Source of the DNA: Kingdonia uniflora
Taxonomy: Eukaryota; Streptophyta; Magnoliopsida; Ranunculales; Circaeasteraceae
Assembly (NCBI GenBank): GCA_014058105.1
Contig: JACGCM010002671.1
Location: 620,001-684,000 of the forward strand
Reading direction: 5' to 3'
DNA length: 64,000 nt
Below, in pieces: positions 46,870-60,083 of the stretch; position 1 is the stretch's first letter, and each line of letters opens with the position of its first letter. The notes under the pieces are model-generated. The model saw only the letters and a list, made by a program, of their open reading frames with translations, had not been told where the DNA came from and ran no database searches. The position numbers and the translations under genes were made by a program.

Positions 46870-47585
46870 AAAGTTAGAGACTGAAACTTTTGTACTTGTC
46901 TAACTAGGAGTAGAGAGATATTTCCTTTAGTTCTCTCCTTAAAACTACTCTACCAAGAAACATAGGCTTTTTAGCAACAAACCTTTATTTCTTTGTCGCA
47001 ATACCTCACTTCGGATTACGCACCAAAACTTTTCAAGATCGAATCCCTCAAGCTCTCAAATTACAAATTGAAGTTAGGTTTTTGTAAATATAGATCAATT
47101 CAACTTTAGGGTTAATTCTCATTGAATTCTCTCTTCTCTAAAAAAATCTCAAGCCCTAGAAAAGTTATGGAAGAGTTGAGTTTGAAAATAGAATAAGAAC
47201 CTTTTAATAGAAAACTAAAAATTATGTACTCTGTTCGAAATTGAAACAAAGTCTATTTGAACGGAGAGGCTCCCACCCTTGTGCATTCGAATAGAACTAA
47301 AGTCTATTCGAGCAGAAAAAGGTCTATTCAAACATGAGCAAAGTCTATTCAAGCAAAAAATAATTTTCTTCAAACAAATACAACTCTTTTGTAATTTTGT
47401 AAAATACTAATGGGCTAGAGTACTTGAGCAAAGAGGTACAAAACCAAAGTACCCGTTCAGTGTCAATTAGCTGTAGTCGCTCCATGTACTCTCTTTGACA
47501 ATGAATAACCATAAGATATTACTGGCACTTATTCTAGACATGAAATAAAACCAATACCAAATATGTATGGATGCTTCAATCTCCC
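46870..47585 (-). repeat. LTR-like sequence, minus orientation
   Basis: The reverse complement of about 47040-47580 matches 49786-50350 (shared motifs TATTTGGTATTGG, TTTCATGTCTAGAAT, TACTCTAGCCC(A/G)TTAGTATTTTAC). On the minus strand it follows CAAAGGGGGAGATTG, a copia-type polypurine tract, so it is probably the 3' LTR of a copia-like element whose body extends to the right. The outer boundary near 46,870 is uncertain. Confidence 0.45.
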
Positions 47586-48988
47586 CCTTTGGTTAATTTT
47601 GTGACAAAACTACGACTATAAGAAAAAAACAAATTACAACTTGATGGACTGACTCAATTACTAACATCCATGCTCGAAGCCACTCTTTTATCTTATAACA
47701 TCTGCTCTAGAATCCCTGCATGCTAAACAAGATGTATCACGTAACCGTTCAAAAAAGAAGAAGTAATTTAAGATAAAACCAAAACTTACCTGGCTTACTT
47801 GTCATGATCATCTCCCACCTTTTTTTGTCACAGATGAACAAAGGGTAAATGGAATGAAATAGAATCGAAACAATCACATTGAAAAATTACTAGTTATTTC
47901 CCACACAAAATAAGATGTATCTCCCCCTCAAAATAATGGTGACCCCAATTAGAACACAAACAGACAAAAAATTCAAAAATAAATGACATAAATAGAGATT
48001 AGTAAACGCTCCTCCTTACACAATGTATGGCAGATAAATAATTAATATAAAATATACAAAATCGATTAAGACATTACCTCTGCGATATAAAAAGTTACTA
48101 AAATATATTACTCGGTGTGTGTGTGAGGACAATCAGATAGACACCCATCTTCAACGTCTTACTCAACTGTGATGGAAATTTATTTTGACTAAGGCCTCAC
48201 TTGGGTGGTGACTAAAACATTACTGAGATTTTACTGGGTATGCACTCATTGGTAATATGAGTATGAATAAGTGCAACGAAGACTCATATACCTTGAATAG
48301 GCGGATGTTTCTGGAATAATCTTATGGAAAATTAATTAATTGTTAGTGAAAATGTCAAGTTAATGACCATATACTCCTTATCTGTCATCTCCACTAAATT
48401 GACCGCACTAAACTCATGATCAAATAGGTTTCGTAGGGGTTATAATGAAGGCTAAGGTGAGGTAAGTGATGGACATGATGCTTTGCTGGTATTCTGAGAA
48501 TAATAGAGTCTTTATATCCCATCAATCACTTATTACATCTTAATTTTTCATATTCACTTTTCTTTACCATTCTTCTTTTCATTCTTATATTTTCACCTTT
48601 GAAAGTCAAATACATGAAAGTTCTATTGAATTTAATATTCACAAAACTTGCTAAATCTCCTTAAAATTGTCTTTTCACCAATCTCTAAAAATTTCTTCAC
48701 ATATACAATCATATATACTTCTCATTTGAAAATTTCACCCTAACTATTCTCAGAACAAATGAGGTAAAGAAGATTGGATAAAAAATAATGGCATCTTTTA
48801 GGCTCAAGGGGCGACAAATGGAGAAACATAGAATAGTCATCAAAGACCAAAAAAGGTTTATCAGTAAAATGCCTAAGATCATGTCATCGGTTTCGTACGG
48901 TCTCATTTTTTCCCTTAAATTAAGGCTAAGAAGTGTTCTTGTATGTTAACTTGAATTTTTATGCCACCTTCAACAATAGATAAATGCA
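47586..48988. other. Decayed retroelement or spacer DNA left of the MULE
   Basis: No readable protein. If the LTR call at 46870-47585 is right, this would be the 3' internal part of a minus-strand copia-like element into which the MULE inserted, continuing beyond 63157. The frame 48709-48906 has no recognisable domain. Confidence 0.3.
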
Positions 48989-48997
48989 AACAAAAAA

Positions 48998-49330
48998 GGA
49001 AATGGATTTGGGGACCCTAAGTAGATCCTAATTGAGAGCCACTCATCTCTATTAGATGAGTTGCTAAGATAAATTAAGTTTTCTCTTATAGGAAATGAGG
49101 AGGTATTATGGTAATGAGGTGGCTTATCACTTTTACTCTTTCTCTCTCCTCTTAAATAATTATTCTCCTCTCTCTCTATTAATTCCAATTTCAAACCCCT
49201 TTCTTTCTTACACTCTCTCTTCTCTCTCTACCTCAACTAAATGGGGAGAACTACGGTGAGTAATTAAAGAGGGGCTTCTTATTAAACAATACCTCTCACA
49301 CTCTCTCTCTTTCTGTGTTAATTTCACCTC
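48998..49330 (+). repeat. Left terminal inverted repeat of the MULE
   Basis: Shares CCACTCATCTCTATTAGATG, TAAATTAAGTTTTCTCTTATAG and a CT-rich tract with the reverse complement of 62740-63148. It ends around an AATGGGGAGAACTACGGTGAG block that is matched in the right copy. Confidence 0.8.
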
Positions 49331-49785
49331 TTTATTTGCAAATCACAATTTGTTGGGTTTAATGAGTTTTCCTTCCTATTTATGTTATTTGTTGAATTTC
49401 TAGGGTTTCATCAAATCTAAAATGTAGGGGTTTCTTTATAAAGAACAGCTATTTTCTCACTCTAACATCATCTATATTATCTCTGGAACCAATAAAACCT
49501 TAATTTTGATTGTTTAATATCTTACATTTTGTTGATTTGGTTATGTATTTATGTGGGGAATGCTGATGTTTATCCCTTTGTAGATTATTTTGAATGTGTG
49601 TTTGGTGTGTTGATTGAATTTTATCTCAAAATCTATATTAGTATTTTTAAAGCGTCGTCCCCGCATAAACTGTTCCACGTTTAAAAAAAAAAGTATGAAT
49701 CATAAATCATTGGTAGGTTTTGTTCATAATCTATAATACAGTGCATCCCTAGAGCAGTTTCCTACTCGTTTGATCCCCCAAAAAA

Positions 49786-50700
49786 TGAAACATTCATATT
49801 TGGTATTGGTTAGATTTCATGTCTAGAATAGGTGTTAACACTATCTCGTGGTTATTCATCGTCAAAGAATGCACGTAGAGCGACTATAACTGGACTGACA
49901 TTGAACTGGTACGTTAGTTTTTTACCTCGTCACTCAAATACTCTAGCCCGTTAGTATTTTACAAAAGTTAAAAAAAATTATGTTTTTTTGATGAAAATAG
50001 GTTTCTGTTCGAATAGACCTGGTAGAACCATCTCTGTTCGAATAGACTTTTGTTATATTTGAACAGAATAGGTAGAACCCTCTCTGCCCAAATAAATGTT
50101 TTCTTTGTTCGAACAGAGCATGGAATTTTAAGTTTTCTATTTAAAACTTCTTTTATATTTTGAACTTTACCTCTTCCAAAACTAATTTTAGGGCCTTAGA
50201 TATTTTAATAGAAGATGGAATTCATCAAAAATTAAACTTCAAGTTGAATCGATCTAGAATTTCCAAAACCTAATTCTAATTTTAGATTTTGAGAGTTTGA
50301 GGAATTCAAGCTTTGAAACTTTGGTGCATGATTCTAAGCGAGGCATTGCGAGAATGAGGAATTAATTGTAAGAAGCTCAATTAGAAGAGAAGTAAACATG
50401 GGATATACTTATCAAGTCTATGAGTAATTGAATTATTGTAATTTCCTTTTAATTATAGATTTTTAGTTATGGGGCGATTCGGCAACGACCTATGGGTTTT
50501 TCTCCTAAGAAAGGTTTCACGGAGGATTAAAATTGTTTGTCCTTGTGTTTTTGATTACTTATTGCTATCACTAGATTATCATATCAACTTGATCTAGGTT
50601 AGAATTAAATAATTAGTTTCAAGGATTATCAAACCTATGTTATTTGGCCTAATTTTATCGAAATCGATTAATCTCAAGAACTCAAAAATTTAAAAAAGAA
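49786..50700 (+). repeat. LTR-like insertion inside the MULE
   Basis: Plus-strand counterpart of 46870-47585, beginning near TGAAACATTCATATTTGG. It contains TTCGAA-motif repeats (49995-50130) and an R/U5-like tract (GTTTTTCTCCTAAGAAAGG, TTTCACGGAGGATTAAAATT near 50490-50530). It is probably a solo LTR of a copia-like element. The right boundary is approximate and no target duplication was recognised. Confidence 0.45.
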
Positions 50701-51417
50701 CCAAAATAATTGGAGTATTATTTTCATTCTTTGACATTTAACCACAAATCCTAGATGCAATTGTTGATGTATAGGGTAGTCAACAATGTTGTAGACTGTT
50801 GTGAACCAGTCCTAATTTTTGGTTTGCTATTTCAATGTGCTCCCCAGTATGTGAACCTATGGTGTTGTTTGTGTAGTTCATAGCCTCTAGATTTACATGC
50901 AAAGCATATACTTTTGGGGACTATAGGCACCCAATATGTCATGCTTTATGTTGATAACTCATAAACAACATAAGATTTTGTTGACTACATGCCATGATCA
51001 ACAATATGGTTTTATGTATGTAGTGTTTATGAATATCCGGATTGTCATGTAATGCATGAATCGACAAGATTTACTATTTATTACTCTATCTCCAAAGTGA
51101 AAATCATCTACTTTTGTCGATTACATGGGGTTACTCGACAATATGGTATTCAATATGAAGTCTTTTATTCATCCCGATTGTCATTTTATGCATTTATCAA
51201 CAATTCTTATACTTTTGTTACATTGTTCATAAAGTTAAATTGAATTTTTTCTCATCTATACACCTGCAACAGGTAATGCATTTAAAAATTCTAACCCCTA
51301 TTACCATTGTAAGGGTTTTGAAAGTACAAAACATGATTTAATAGAACATAGCAAAATCATAAAGCAAGCAAAAAGTAATTTAAAATAGATGTATAATTAT
51401 CGATGTGCTACACAGAC
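50701..51417. other. MULE interior, left of the gypsy insertion
   Basis: Non-coding, with recurrent TCAACAATAT, TCGACAATATGG and TGTTGA words that also recur right of the transposase (61920-62560). An open frame at 51052-51243 has no recognisable content. Confidence 0.4.
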
Positions 51418-52318
51418 TGTAGCGCCCCGTTGTTATTTTTCTCTTTTGTGTTTCACAGTTGCTATTTACTTAACTTGCTCTAGGGTATAGCATAGTTTGT
51501 GCTTATGAGCTTTTATAATTGGGGGAAACTTGGTCAAAGCAACTACCGTATTTCCCAAACTCTTTTCCAACTCCTCCTCCTTCAACCTTTCATCTCCCTT
51601 TTTATTTTGAAATCAGGAAAGAGGGTAATAAACCACAATCCTATTGTTTCCTCAAACCTTTAATCTAGGAAGAATTCTTTCAAATCCTTCATCAAATTGG
51701 TGTGGCTAGAAATTCTTGAGCGAGTGTATCGAGAGTGGGTTTTTACTATTTTAGGGAGGGGAGGAATCTTTGCTTTGCTGTGCATTAGCATTCTATCAAG
51801 GCAAGTACCATTATTGCTCAGCATTGCTCTTTGATCGGAATAATGTAGAATTGTAGATGACGTATATATTTACTGTTGGAGTGGGCTTGTCATATTTGTT
51901 TCGTAACTATATTACTGTGGAATTCCAAAGCTTGCTCTACAATCTTTTTAGAATTCTTTATAGTAGTTATGCTAGATTTAACAGGAGTATATCAATAAAC
52001 CCAATTTTATCAATTAGTTGCTTCTGTTGTAGTTATAAATCAATACTATGATAGTTTCTTTTTGATCACAGTAAGGCAGATTTGCATAGTTTATATTTAA
52101 AAATGCTTATATGTTCGGTAAGACAGATTTGCATAGTATATATTTCAGAATGCTTATATGTTTAGTAAGGCAGATTTGCATAGTATATATTTCAGAATGC
52201 TTATATGTTTAGTATAAGGAAGGTTTTCATAGTATATATATATAATGCTTATATGTTAAGTAAGGTAGACTTTGTGTATGCATATATATAGCTTAAGGCA
52301 GACCTTGGTTAATGTATA

Positions 52319-52358
<40 letters not shown>

Positions 52359-53642
52359 TGGTGTATAAGATAACTTGTAACGTTATTAATTATGCCCTTG
52401 TCCATATCAATAACATTGGTAGTAGAAATTGGCACCTCATGTTCAGCCCTTTTAAACTATAGATGGATAGGTTGAACCTTGATGTTAAATCAAGGGGGGT
52501 ACTAAGCATAAGCCTATATTATATTATCGACGGAGTCCTCATTCCTAAATTTGTGAGGATAGAAAGGGGCGTTGAGCATAAAATCGCCAATCATATGATA
52601 TAGTCTCATTGCCTATAAAACAGGGATAGTTAGGTCATTTTGATTGAGTGTCAGTCTCTTAAATCATTTATGCATAGGATAACTTAGATTCATGTACACA
52701 GAAGGGCTATCTTGTTAGGGTCCTTGGGTTCGAGTCCAGAAAAATATATTTGGTAACTGTTTATTAGTATCCCGGGTTACAAGTCCCTAAATTATTTCCC
52801 TGTTACTTCTGGGCTGCGTGCTACGCGAGCATCCCGTGGGCTTAGATCCCTAAAAGTGAAAATAAATCAGGCTTTAGACCTGTAGGCTAAAAATCCTTGA
52901 CCACCTTGATCCGGTGATTTCCCCATTGATTCCTAGCTCATTAAAAAGGAATTCGCCAATCCCTGGCTTGATAATAAAGGATACGCTTCTGCTGAGGCCA
53001 GAATGGTAGAATAATGTGGTCCTACTGAATTAAAAATGACCTTGTGTACATCGTCTGTTAGTTATCCCTCACATCTAATAATACACTATAACTACTTTAT
53101 AATACCGGTTGGCGCCGATGCTTTAAAACAACATTAATAATTGAACCTCATTTCCTCAAAGCATTGCATCGTTTTTACATATAGTTAGAATATTATATCA
53201 CTTTAGTACTTTTGTATTATATCGGTCTGCCATGTTCAGTGACCGGTAATAATTGTGCTTGCTTGACGCCCTGTGCGCTATATTTTTATAGGAGGTCGGG
53301 CACAACAAGATTTTGCTTAGTGAGGCTTGGTGGATCATTTCCAAGATTTTTTGGAGTTCTTTGGATCGCTGAGCTGTCGTAGGGTATTTATGATCTTTTT
53401 ATTTCAGATTTTATTGTCGTTGTCTTATTCTCATTTTTAGAGTTAGTTGAGATTTTTTTTCACTTTAATTCAATTTATTCATTTAATTTATAATTGAGTT
53501 ATTTCCGGTGCGTTTCTTTGATAAGTAGATGTAGTTAATTTCATTAGAAATATATTACATCTGTGGGGTTCATCCGTGGGATGCCTGACTTGTTAAGCCT
53601 TAGGATTAGCTTAATTCAGAAAGTAGATTTTGGGGCGTGACA
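51418..53642 (+). repeat. 5' LTR of the chromodomain gypsy element
   Basis: 2225 bp from TGTAGCGCCCC to TTTTGGGGCGTGACA, collinear with 59195-61375. Contains a TA microsatellite at about 52320-52357. Confidence 0.92.
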
Positions 53643-53646
53643 AACT

Positions 53647-53658
53647 TGGTATCAGAGC
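53647..53658 (+). other. Primer-binding site of the gypsy element
   Basis: TGGTATCAGAGC, complementary to the 3' end of initiator methionine tRNA, four bases after the 5' LTR. Confidence 0.9.
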
Positions 53659-53785
53659 TCTAGGTTAATCCTTAAGCAGTTTATATATCAGAGTAAGACT
53701 CGTTGATTCTTTTCAGTTTTTCTTGATTTTTTCAATTTTTATCTTTTTGCGCAATTATTGATTTTATTTACTTTTATCTTGTCTA

Positions 53786-55030
53786 GATGGTGCGAGGATG
53801 AGGTAATGGACATGTTGCTGCTAACCATACTGTTGCAGGTCGCGGTACTCCTCGTCATGGTGATCAAGTGCCTGTTCTTCGCATGCCTGGTGCAGCGCAT
53901 AGTTTGCAAACCAATGTCTGTCAGGGACGTGGTACAGTATTGGTAGTTGAGGTAGTCGCTGAGACTTTGGCTCACGTGGGAAAAGATTACGTTTCAGAGG
54001 TTATCCAAGATGAGATTGTTGTACCACCTGTTCCTGCTGCGATTCCTCTGGGGAATTTTCAGCAAGTATTTCAGATATTCATGCAGCAGCAGAATGTAAA
54101 TCAGGGGGTTGGCAACAAATTGCAGAAGGAGATGCGACGGTACAAGTTAGATTCTTTTGTGGGTCTTCCTGAACCAAAGATTGCTGAGGAATGGATAAAA
54201 CAGGTTGAGAAGATTTTCTAGAATATGGGATGTCCTGATGAAGAGAAGGTAAAGTATACCACTTTTCATATGAAGAACGAGGCCTGGAACTGGTGGGAGA
54301 TGACTGAGAAGAATCATGGGCTGGTAACATCGATGGCTTGGGCAGAGTTCAAGGTTAAGTTCTTTGAGCAGTACTTTCCACAGAGCTTCAAACATCAGAT
54401 GACAACTAAGTTCTATCAGTTGACTCAGGAGAAGATGACAGTGTCACAGTATGAGGTACGTTTTACAAAGTTGTCTTGTTATGCTCCAACAGTTGTAGCT
54501 GATGAGGAATCTTAGGTTTTGAAGTTCATGGAGGGTCTTCTTCTACCTATTCGAACTAGATGCAGAGGTTTTCTTGGGCAGACTTATGCTCAGTTGGTTT
54601 CACGAGCTCTGGAGTTTGATCAAGACAATCAGAGTAATATCAAGCTGAAGGAGTATAAACGGTTAGATAAGAAGAAGGAAGAGGGTAAATCGACTGTTAG
54701 ACAGGGTCACCAGGATGCTCAGTGGCAGAATAGGAAGTGTCAAAAGGATGATAGATCTTTGGATACAAGGGCAGTTGCACCAGCGCAGGGAGTTTGTATT
54801 TCAGGTCCTTGATATTCTTGCGGAGAGCATGGCCATCGTACTAGGCAATGTCATCGCATGAATGGACAGTAGTTTCAGCAGCGATCTCAGGAGCAGGGTC
54901 AGGGTTCTCATGGTCAAGGACATCGTCTGCAGGGTCAGACACAGCAGTATCGAGGCTAAGCTCTACGTCAGCAAGGTTAGAGTCAGGCACAACATCATCA
55001 GGGTCAGGCTTAGCAGTGTTAAGGTCAGGC
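53786..55030 (+). pseudogene. Chromovirus gag
   Basis: Frames at 53868-54221, 54225-54515 and 54519-54812 are joined by in-frame stops into one gag. The capsid reads FVGLPEPKIAEEWIKQVEKI, NEAWNWWEM and WAEFKVKFFEQYFP. These are followed by KFMEGLLLPIRTRCRGF, a basic linker and a CCHC knuckle (YSCGEHGHRTRQCH) whose first Cys codon has become TGA. A Gln/Gly/His-rich low-complexity tail follows (54860-55030). Confidence 0.88.
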
Positions 55031-55042
55031 TCAGGCTCACGG

Positions 55043-56484
55043 TAGAGTGTTTGTAGTCCAGCGTGATCAGAGTGGAGACAAAACGGTGATGGAAGGTACT
55101 TTATTAGTATTACATACTCCTCTTAGAGTCTTATTTGATACTAGTGCATCACATTCTTTTATTTCATACATCAGCATGTGTTCCTTAGGTTTAGAGCTTG
55201 ATACTTTAGAGACTCAGTTGACTGTGACTACTCCTTTGGTAGTTCAACCTCGCTTAACCGCGTTTGTAGGGAGTGTCCGATTGTAGTTTGTAATTTTGTT
55301 TTACCTGCGGATTTGATTGTTTTGTCTATTGAAGAGTTTGACGTAATCCTCGGTATGGATATGTTGTCTACCCACCATTCCAGAGTTGATTATTTAGAAT
55401 GATTAGTTACTTTCTATAAACCAGACCAGGAACAATTTCAGTTTAAGGATTCAGGTACTACAAATTTTCTTTGTTCGATGTTAGCATTTCTCTAGACTGA
55501 GCAGATTGAGGTGTCTATCAATCAACTTCCAGTAGTCTCCGAGTTTTGGGATGTATTCCAAGAGATACCAAGATTGCCGCCGAGGAAAGATGTTGACTTT
55601 GGTATTGACATAGTGCCTGGGACAAAACCAATTTCTCGTGCAGCGTATCGTATGGCTCCTGTTGAGCTGAAAGAGCCCAAGGATAAGGTTAAAGATTTAT
55701 CGCAATAGGGTTTTATTCATCCAAGTATTTTGCCCTGGGGTGCGCCTGTGCTTTTTGTGAAGAAGAGTGTTTGCAGTCCAGCGTGATCAGAGTGAAGAAA
55801 AAACGGTAATGAAAGGTACTTTATTAGTTTTACATACTCCTCTTAGAGTCTTATTTTATACTGGTGCATTACATTCTTTTATTTCATATATCAGCATGTG
55901 TTACTTAGGTTTAGAGCATGATACTTTAGAGACTCAGTTGACTGCGACTACTCTTTTGGGCAGTTCAGCCTTGCTTAACTGCGTTTGTAGGGAGTGCCCT
56001 GTTGTAGTTTGTAATTTTGTTTTACCTGCAGATTTGATTGTTTTGCCTATTAAAGAGTTTGACGTAATCTTTGGTATGGATTGGTTGTCTACCCACCATG
56101 CCAGAGTTGATTGTTTCGAATGATCAGTTAGTTTCTATAGACCAGACCAGGAGAAATTTGAGTTTAAGGATTCAGGTACTACACATTTGCTTTGTTTGAT
56201 GTTAGCATTTTTCTAGACTGAGCCGGTTGAGGTATCTATCGAGCAACTTCCAGTAGTCTTCAAGTTTCGAGATGTATTCCAAGAGATACCGAGATTGTCG
56301 TCGAGGATAGATGTTGACTTTGGTATTGACTTAGTGCCTGGGACAGAACCTATTTCTCGTACAACGTATCGCATGGCTCCTGTTGAGCTAAAAGAACTCA
56401 AGGATCAGGTTAAAGTTTTATCTCAATAGGGTTTTATTCGTCCAAGTGTTTCGCCTTGGGGTGCGCCTATGTTTTTTGTGAAGA
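55043..56484 (+). repeat. 721-bp tandem duplication of the protease and protease-RT linker
   Basis: Bases 55043-55763 and 55764-56484 are direct, moderately diverged copies joined head to tail at an AAGAGTG/AGAGTG junction. Each carries the retropepsin site, read as FDTSASHSFIS in copy 1 and FYTGALHSFIS in copy 2 (canonical DTGAS altered in both). Each also has a YMDWLS-type block (FGMDWLSTHHARVDC in copy 2) and the RT-leading segment ending LFFVKK/MFFVKK. Only copy 2 runs on into RT. Confidence 0.9.
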
Positions 56485-57600
56485 AGAAGGATGGTTCGAT
56501 GCAGTTGTATATTGATTATCGGCAGTTGAACAAGGTGACAATCAAGAATAGGTATCCGATGCTTAGGATTGATGACCTCCTTGACCAGCTGAGGGGAGCC
56601 CAGTATTTTTCCAAGATTGATCTAAGGTCTAGTTATTACCAACTTAGAATCAAGGATGGGGACATTCCCAAGACTACTTTTCGGACAAGATATAGCCACT
56701 ATGAGTTTATAGTTATGCCGTTCGGATTGACTAACACCCTTGCGGTGTTTATGGATTTGATGAACCGGGTTTTCAAACCATATTTGGATCAATTTGTCGC
56801 CATTTTTGTAGATGATATTCTGATCTATTCGCAATCGAAGGAAGAGCATGGAGAGCATTTATGGATTGTCTTGCAAACACTTAGAGAGCATAAGCTTTAT
56901 GCTAAGTTTGAAAAGTGTGCCTTCGGGCGGGAAGAGGTCAAGTTCTTGGGCCATGTTGTGTCACGAGGGAGTGTAGTTGTATATCCTTCGAAGGTTGAGG
57001 TTGTGTTTGATTGGAAGAGGCCTAGTACTATTACTGAGATTCGCAGTTTTCTTGGTCTAGCGGGTTACTATCGCAGGTTTATAAAGGACTTCTCACAGAT
57101 TTTTGTGCCACTAACTCGTTTGACTAGGAAGGAGGTCAAGTTTTTCTGGGATGACAAATGTGAGCATGCGTTCGCAGAGTTGAAGATAAGACTTACTATG
57201 GCACCAGTTCTTACTCTTCCTTCCGAGGGAGAAACATTTATGGTTTATACCGATGCTTCGTTGGGTGGTCTGGGAGGTGTGTTGATGCAGAATGAGAAGG
57301 TGGTCGCTTATGCTTCTAGGCAGCTTAAGATTCATGAGAAGAATTATTCGACACATGATTTGGAGCTAGTCGCAATTGTTTATGTTCTGAAGATTTGGAG
57401 ACACTATCTTTATGGAGAGAAATTTCATCTTTTCTTAGATCATAAGAGCTTGAAGTATTTTTTCATGCAGTCAGAGTTAAACATGAGACAACGTCAATGA
57501 ATGGAGTTCTTAAAAGACTATGAGTACGATTTGTAATATCACCCTGCTAAAGACAATATTGTGGCCGATGCCTTGAGTCGCAAGCCACGTGACATTATGG
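56469..57600 (+). pseudogene. Chromovirus reverse transcriptase and RNase H
   Basis: A 343-codon frame runs from [20 protein letters not shown] through [53 protein letters not shown], the catalytic [18 protein letters not shown] and [14 protein letters not shown]. RNase H follows: [36 protein letters not shown] and, after a TGA and a TAA, YHPAKDNIVADALSRK. The long uninterrupted core shows limited decay here. Confidence 0.93.
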
Positions 57601-58660
57601 CGAGTATGATGGTTAGAGAGTGGCAGATGCTTGAGATGCTCTCTAATTTTGGGTTACAATTTGGTTATGAGTCCTCAGATTGTATTTTGTTTAGTGTTGT
57701 TGTTCAACCTTAGTTGATTAGTTGGATTGTTCAGGCTCAGCAGCAGGATGACAAGTTACAGTCCTAGAGCGCAGATAGTAGTTTACTAGATTGGGTTGTT
57801 GGTTCAGATGGTAGTATTCATTTTTGTGGCCGGTTATGTGTTCCAGACGTGGCGGAGTTGAAACGTGAAGTTATGGATGAGGCACATCGTACTAGATTTA
57901 CTGTTCATCCTGGGGGTACAAAGATGTATCAGGACTTGCGTAGACACTATTGGTAGAATAATATGAAGCACGTGATAGCTGATTATGTTTCTAGGTGTTT
58001 GATTTATCAGCAGGTGAAGGCAAAGCATCAGATGCCGGCTGGGCCGCTTTAGCCTTTACCTATTACAGAGTGGAAATGGGAGTATATTTCTATAGATTTC
58101 GTTAACGGTTTACCCAAGGCTCGGAGTGGTTATGATTATATTTGGGTAATCATTGATCGGTTGACTAAATCTGTACATTTCCTTCCCGTTCGCACTACTA
58201 CATCTATGGATAGCTTGTCAAGGTTGTACATCAATGAGGTGGTGAAGTTGCACAGGGTACCGGTATCCATTATTTCTGATTGAGATGCTAGATTTATAGG
58301 GAGGTTCTGGAAGAGTTTCCAGGAAGCTTTGGGCACATCTTTAGATTACTGTACTGGATTTCATCCATAGACAGATGGACAGACCGAGAGAGTAAACCAG
58401 ATCATGGAAGATATGTTACGAGCTTGCGTGATAGACTTCAAGGGGAGCTGGGCTGACCATTTACCTTTGATAGAGTTCACTTACAACAATAGTTTCCAAT
58501 CGAGTATTGGTATGGCACCATTTGAGGCATTGTATGGTCGACCGTGTCGTTCTCCTATCTGTTGGGAAAAAGTTAGGGAGAGGAGTTTTCTTGGCCTAAG
58601 ATAGTTTAGCAGACGATTAACAGTATTGGAGTTATCCGTGATCGGTTACATACAGCACAG
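57601..58660 (+). pseudogene. Chromovirus integrase
   Basis: The HHCC zinc site reads EAHRTRFTVHPGGTKMYQDL ... CLIYQQVKAKHQMP, with the first Cys retained. The core has ISIDFVNGLPKARSGYDYIW, then ISDxDARFIGRFWKSFQEAL (stop just after the second catalytic Asp), TDGQTERVNQIMEDMLRACV with the catalytic Glu, and FTYNNSFQSSIGMAPFEALY. At least six nonsense changes occur. Confidence 0.9.
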
Positions 58661-59182
58661 CGCCGACAGAAGAGCTATGTATACACCCGTCGAAGGCCGT
58701 TGGAGTTTGTGGTCGGAGATCATATTTTTCTGAAGGTTTCACCTACGAAAGGGGTGATGTGCTTTAGTAAGAAGGGTAAGTTGGCACCTAGGTTTGTTGG
58801 GCCATTTCAGATCTTGAGCAGGGTTGGGGTAGGGGCAGTCGCTTATCGGCTAGCAGCCTAGCACTACCGCCACAGATGGATTGGGTCCATAATGTATTTC
58901 ACGTATCGATGTTACGTAAGTATGAGAGAGATTTGTCCCATGTGATTGATTGGCAGCCGCTGGAGATTAGAGAGGATGTTTCATATGAGGAGTAACCTGT
59001 AGCGATTGTGGATTGTAAGGATCTAATGTTTTGAACTAAGACCATTTCGTTGGTTAAGGTTCAATGGAGCAATCACGGTAGTGATGAGGCTTCATGAGAG
59101 CGCGATGAGGATATTCGCGAGCGATATCCTTCTCATTTTGTAGAGTCTGGTATGCTAAATTTTGAGGACAAAATTTCTTTTT
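58661..59182 (+). pseudogene. Integrase C-terminus and chromodomain
   Basis: Following stops and shifts, the frame reads WVHNVFHVSMLRKYERD, then VDCKDLMF, KTISLVKVQWSNHGSDEA and WERDEDIRERYPSHF, ending with FVESGMLNFEDKISF and a stop near 59182. The VKVxWxxH...EAxWE pattern is the degenerate chromodomain of Tekay-type chromoviruses, thought to target integration to heterochromatin. Confidence 0.75.
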
Positions 59183-59194
59183 AGGAGGGTAGAA
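59183..59194 (+). other. Polypurine tract of the gypsy element
   Basis: AGGAGGGTAGAA directly before the 3' LTR. Confidence 0.85.
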
Positions 59195-60048
59195 TGTAGC
59201 GCCCTTATTTTTCTCCTTCACGTTTCACATTTTCTATTTACTTAAATTGCTCTAAGGTGTACCATAGTTTGTGTTCATGAGCTTTTGAAATTGGGGGAAA
59301 CTTGGTCAAAACCACTACCGTATTTTCCAAACTCTTTTCCAACTCCTCCTCCCTCTTCTCCTCCTTCAACCTTTCTTCTCTCATTTTATTTTGAAATCAG
59401 AAGAGAGGGTAACAAACCCCAAACCTATTGTATCCTCAAACCTTTAATCTAGGAAGAATTCTTTCAAATCCTTCATCAAATTGGTGTAGCTGGAAATTCT
59501 TGAGCGAGTGTATTGAGAGTGGATTTTTACTGTTCTAGGGAGGGGAGGAATCATTGCTTTGCTCTGTATTAGCATTCTATAAAGGAAAGTACCATTATTG
59601 ATCGTCATTTCCCTTTGATCAAAATAATGTAGAATTGTAGATGACGTATATATTTACTGTTGGAGTGGGCTCGTCGTATTTGATCCTTGACTATATTACT
59701 GTAGAATTCCATAGCTTGCTTTACAATCTTTTTGGAATTCATTATAGTAGTTATGCTTGCTTTAACAGGAGTATATCAGTAAACCCAATTTTATCAATTA
59801 GTTGCTTCTGTTGTAGTTATAAATCAATACTATGATAGTTTCTTTTTGATCACAGTAAGGCAGATTTGCATAATATATATTTTAGAATGCTTATTTGTTC
59901 AGTAAAGCAGATTTGCATAGAATATATTTCAGAATGCTTATATGTTTAGTATAAGGAAGATTTTCATAGTATATATACATAATGCTTATATGTTAAGTAA
60001 GGTAGACTTTGTGTAGGCATATATATAGCTTAAGGTACACCTTGGTTA

Positions 60049-60083
<35 letters not shown>

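Noticed and set aside
51857..52051. Small open frame also found at 59641-59835
   Set aside because: The conservation arises because both lie in the two LTRs of one element, not from coding constraint.
54848..55056. Ser/Arg/Gly-rich frames in the gag tail
   Set aside because: Alternative frames of the Gln/Gly/His-rich gag low-complexity region.
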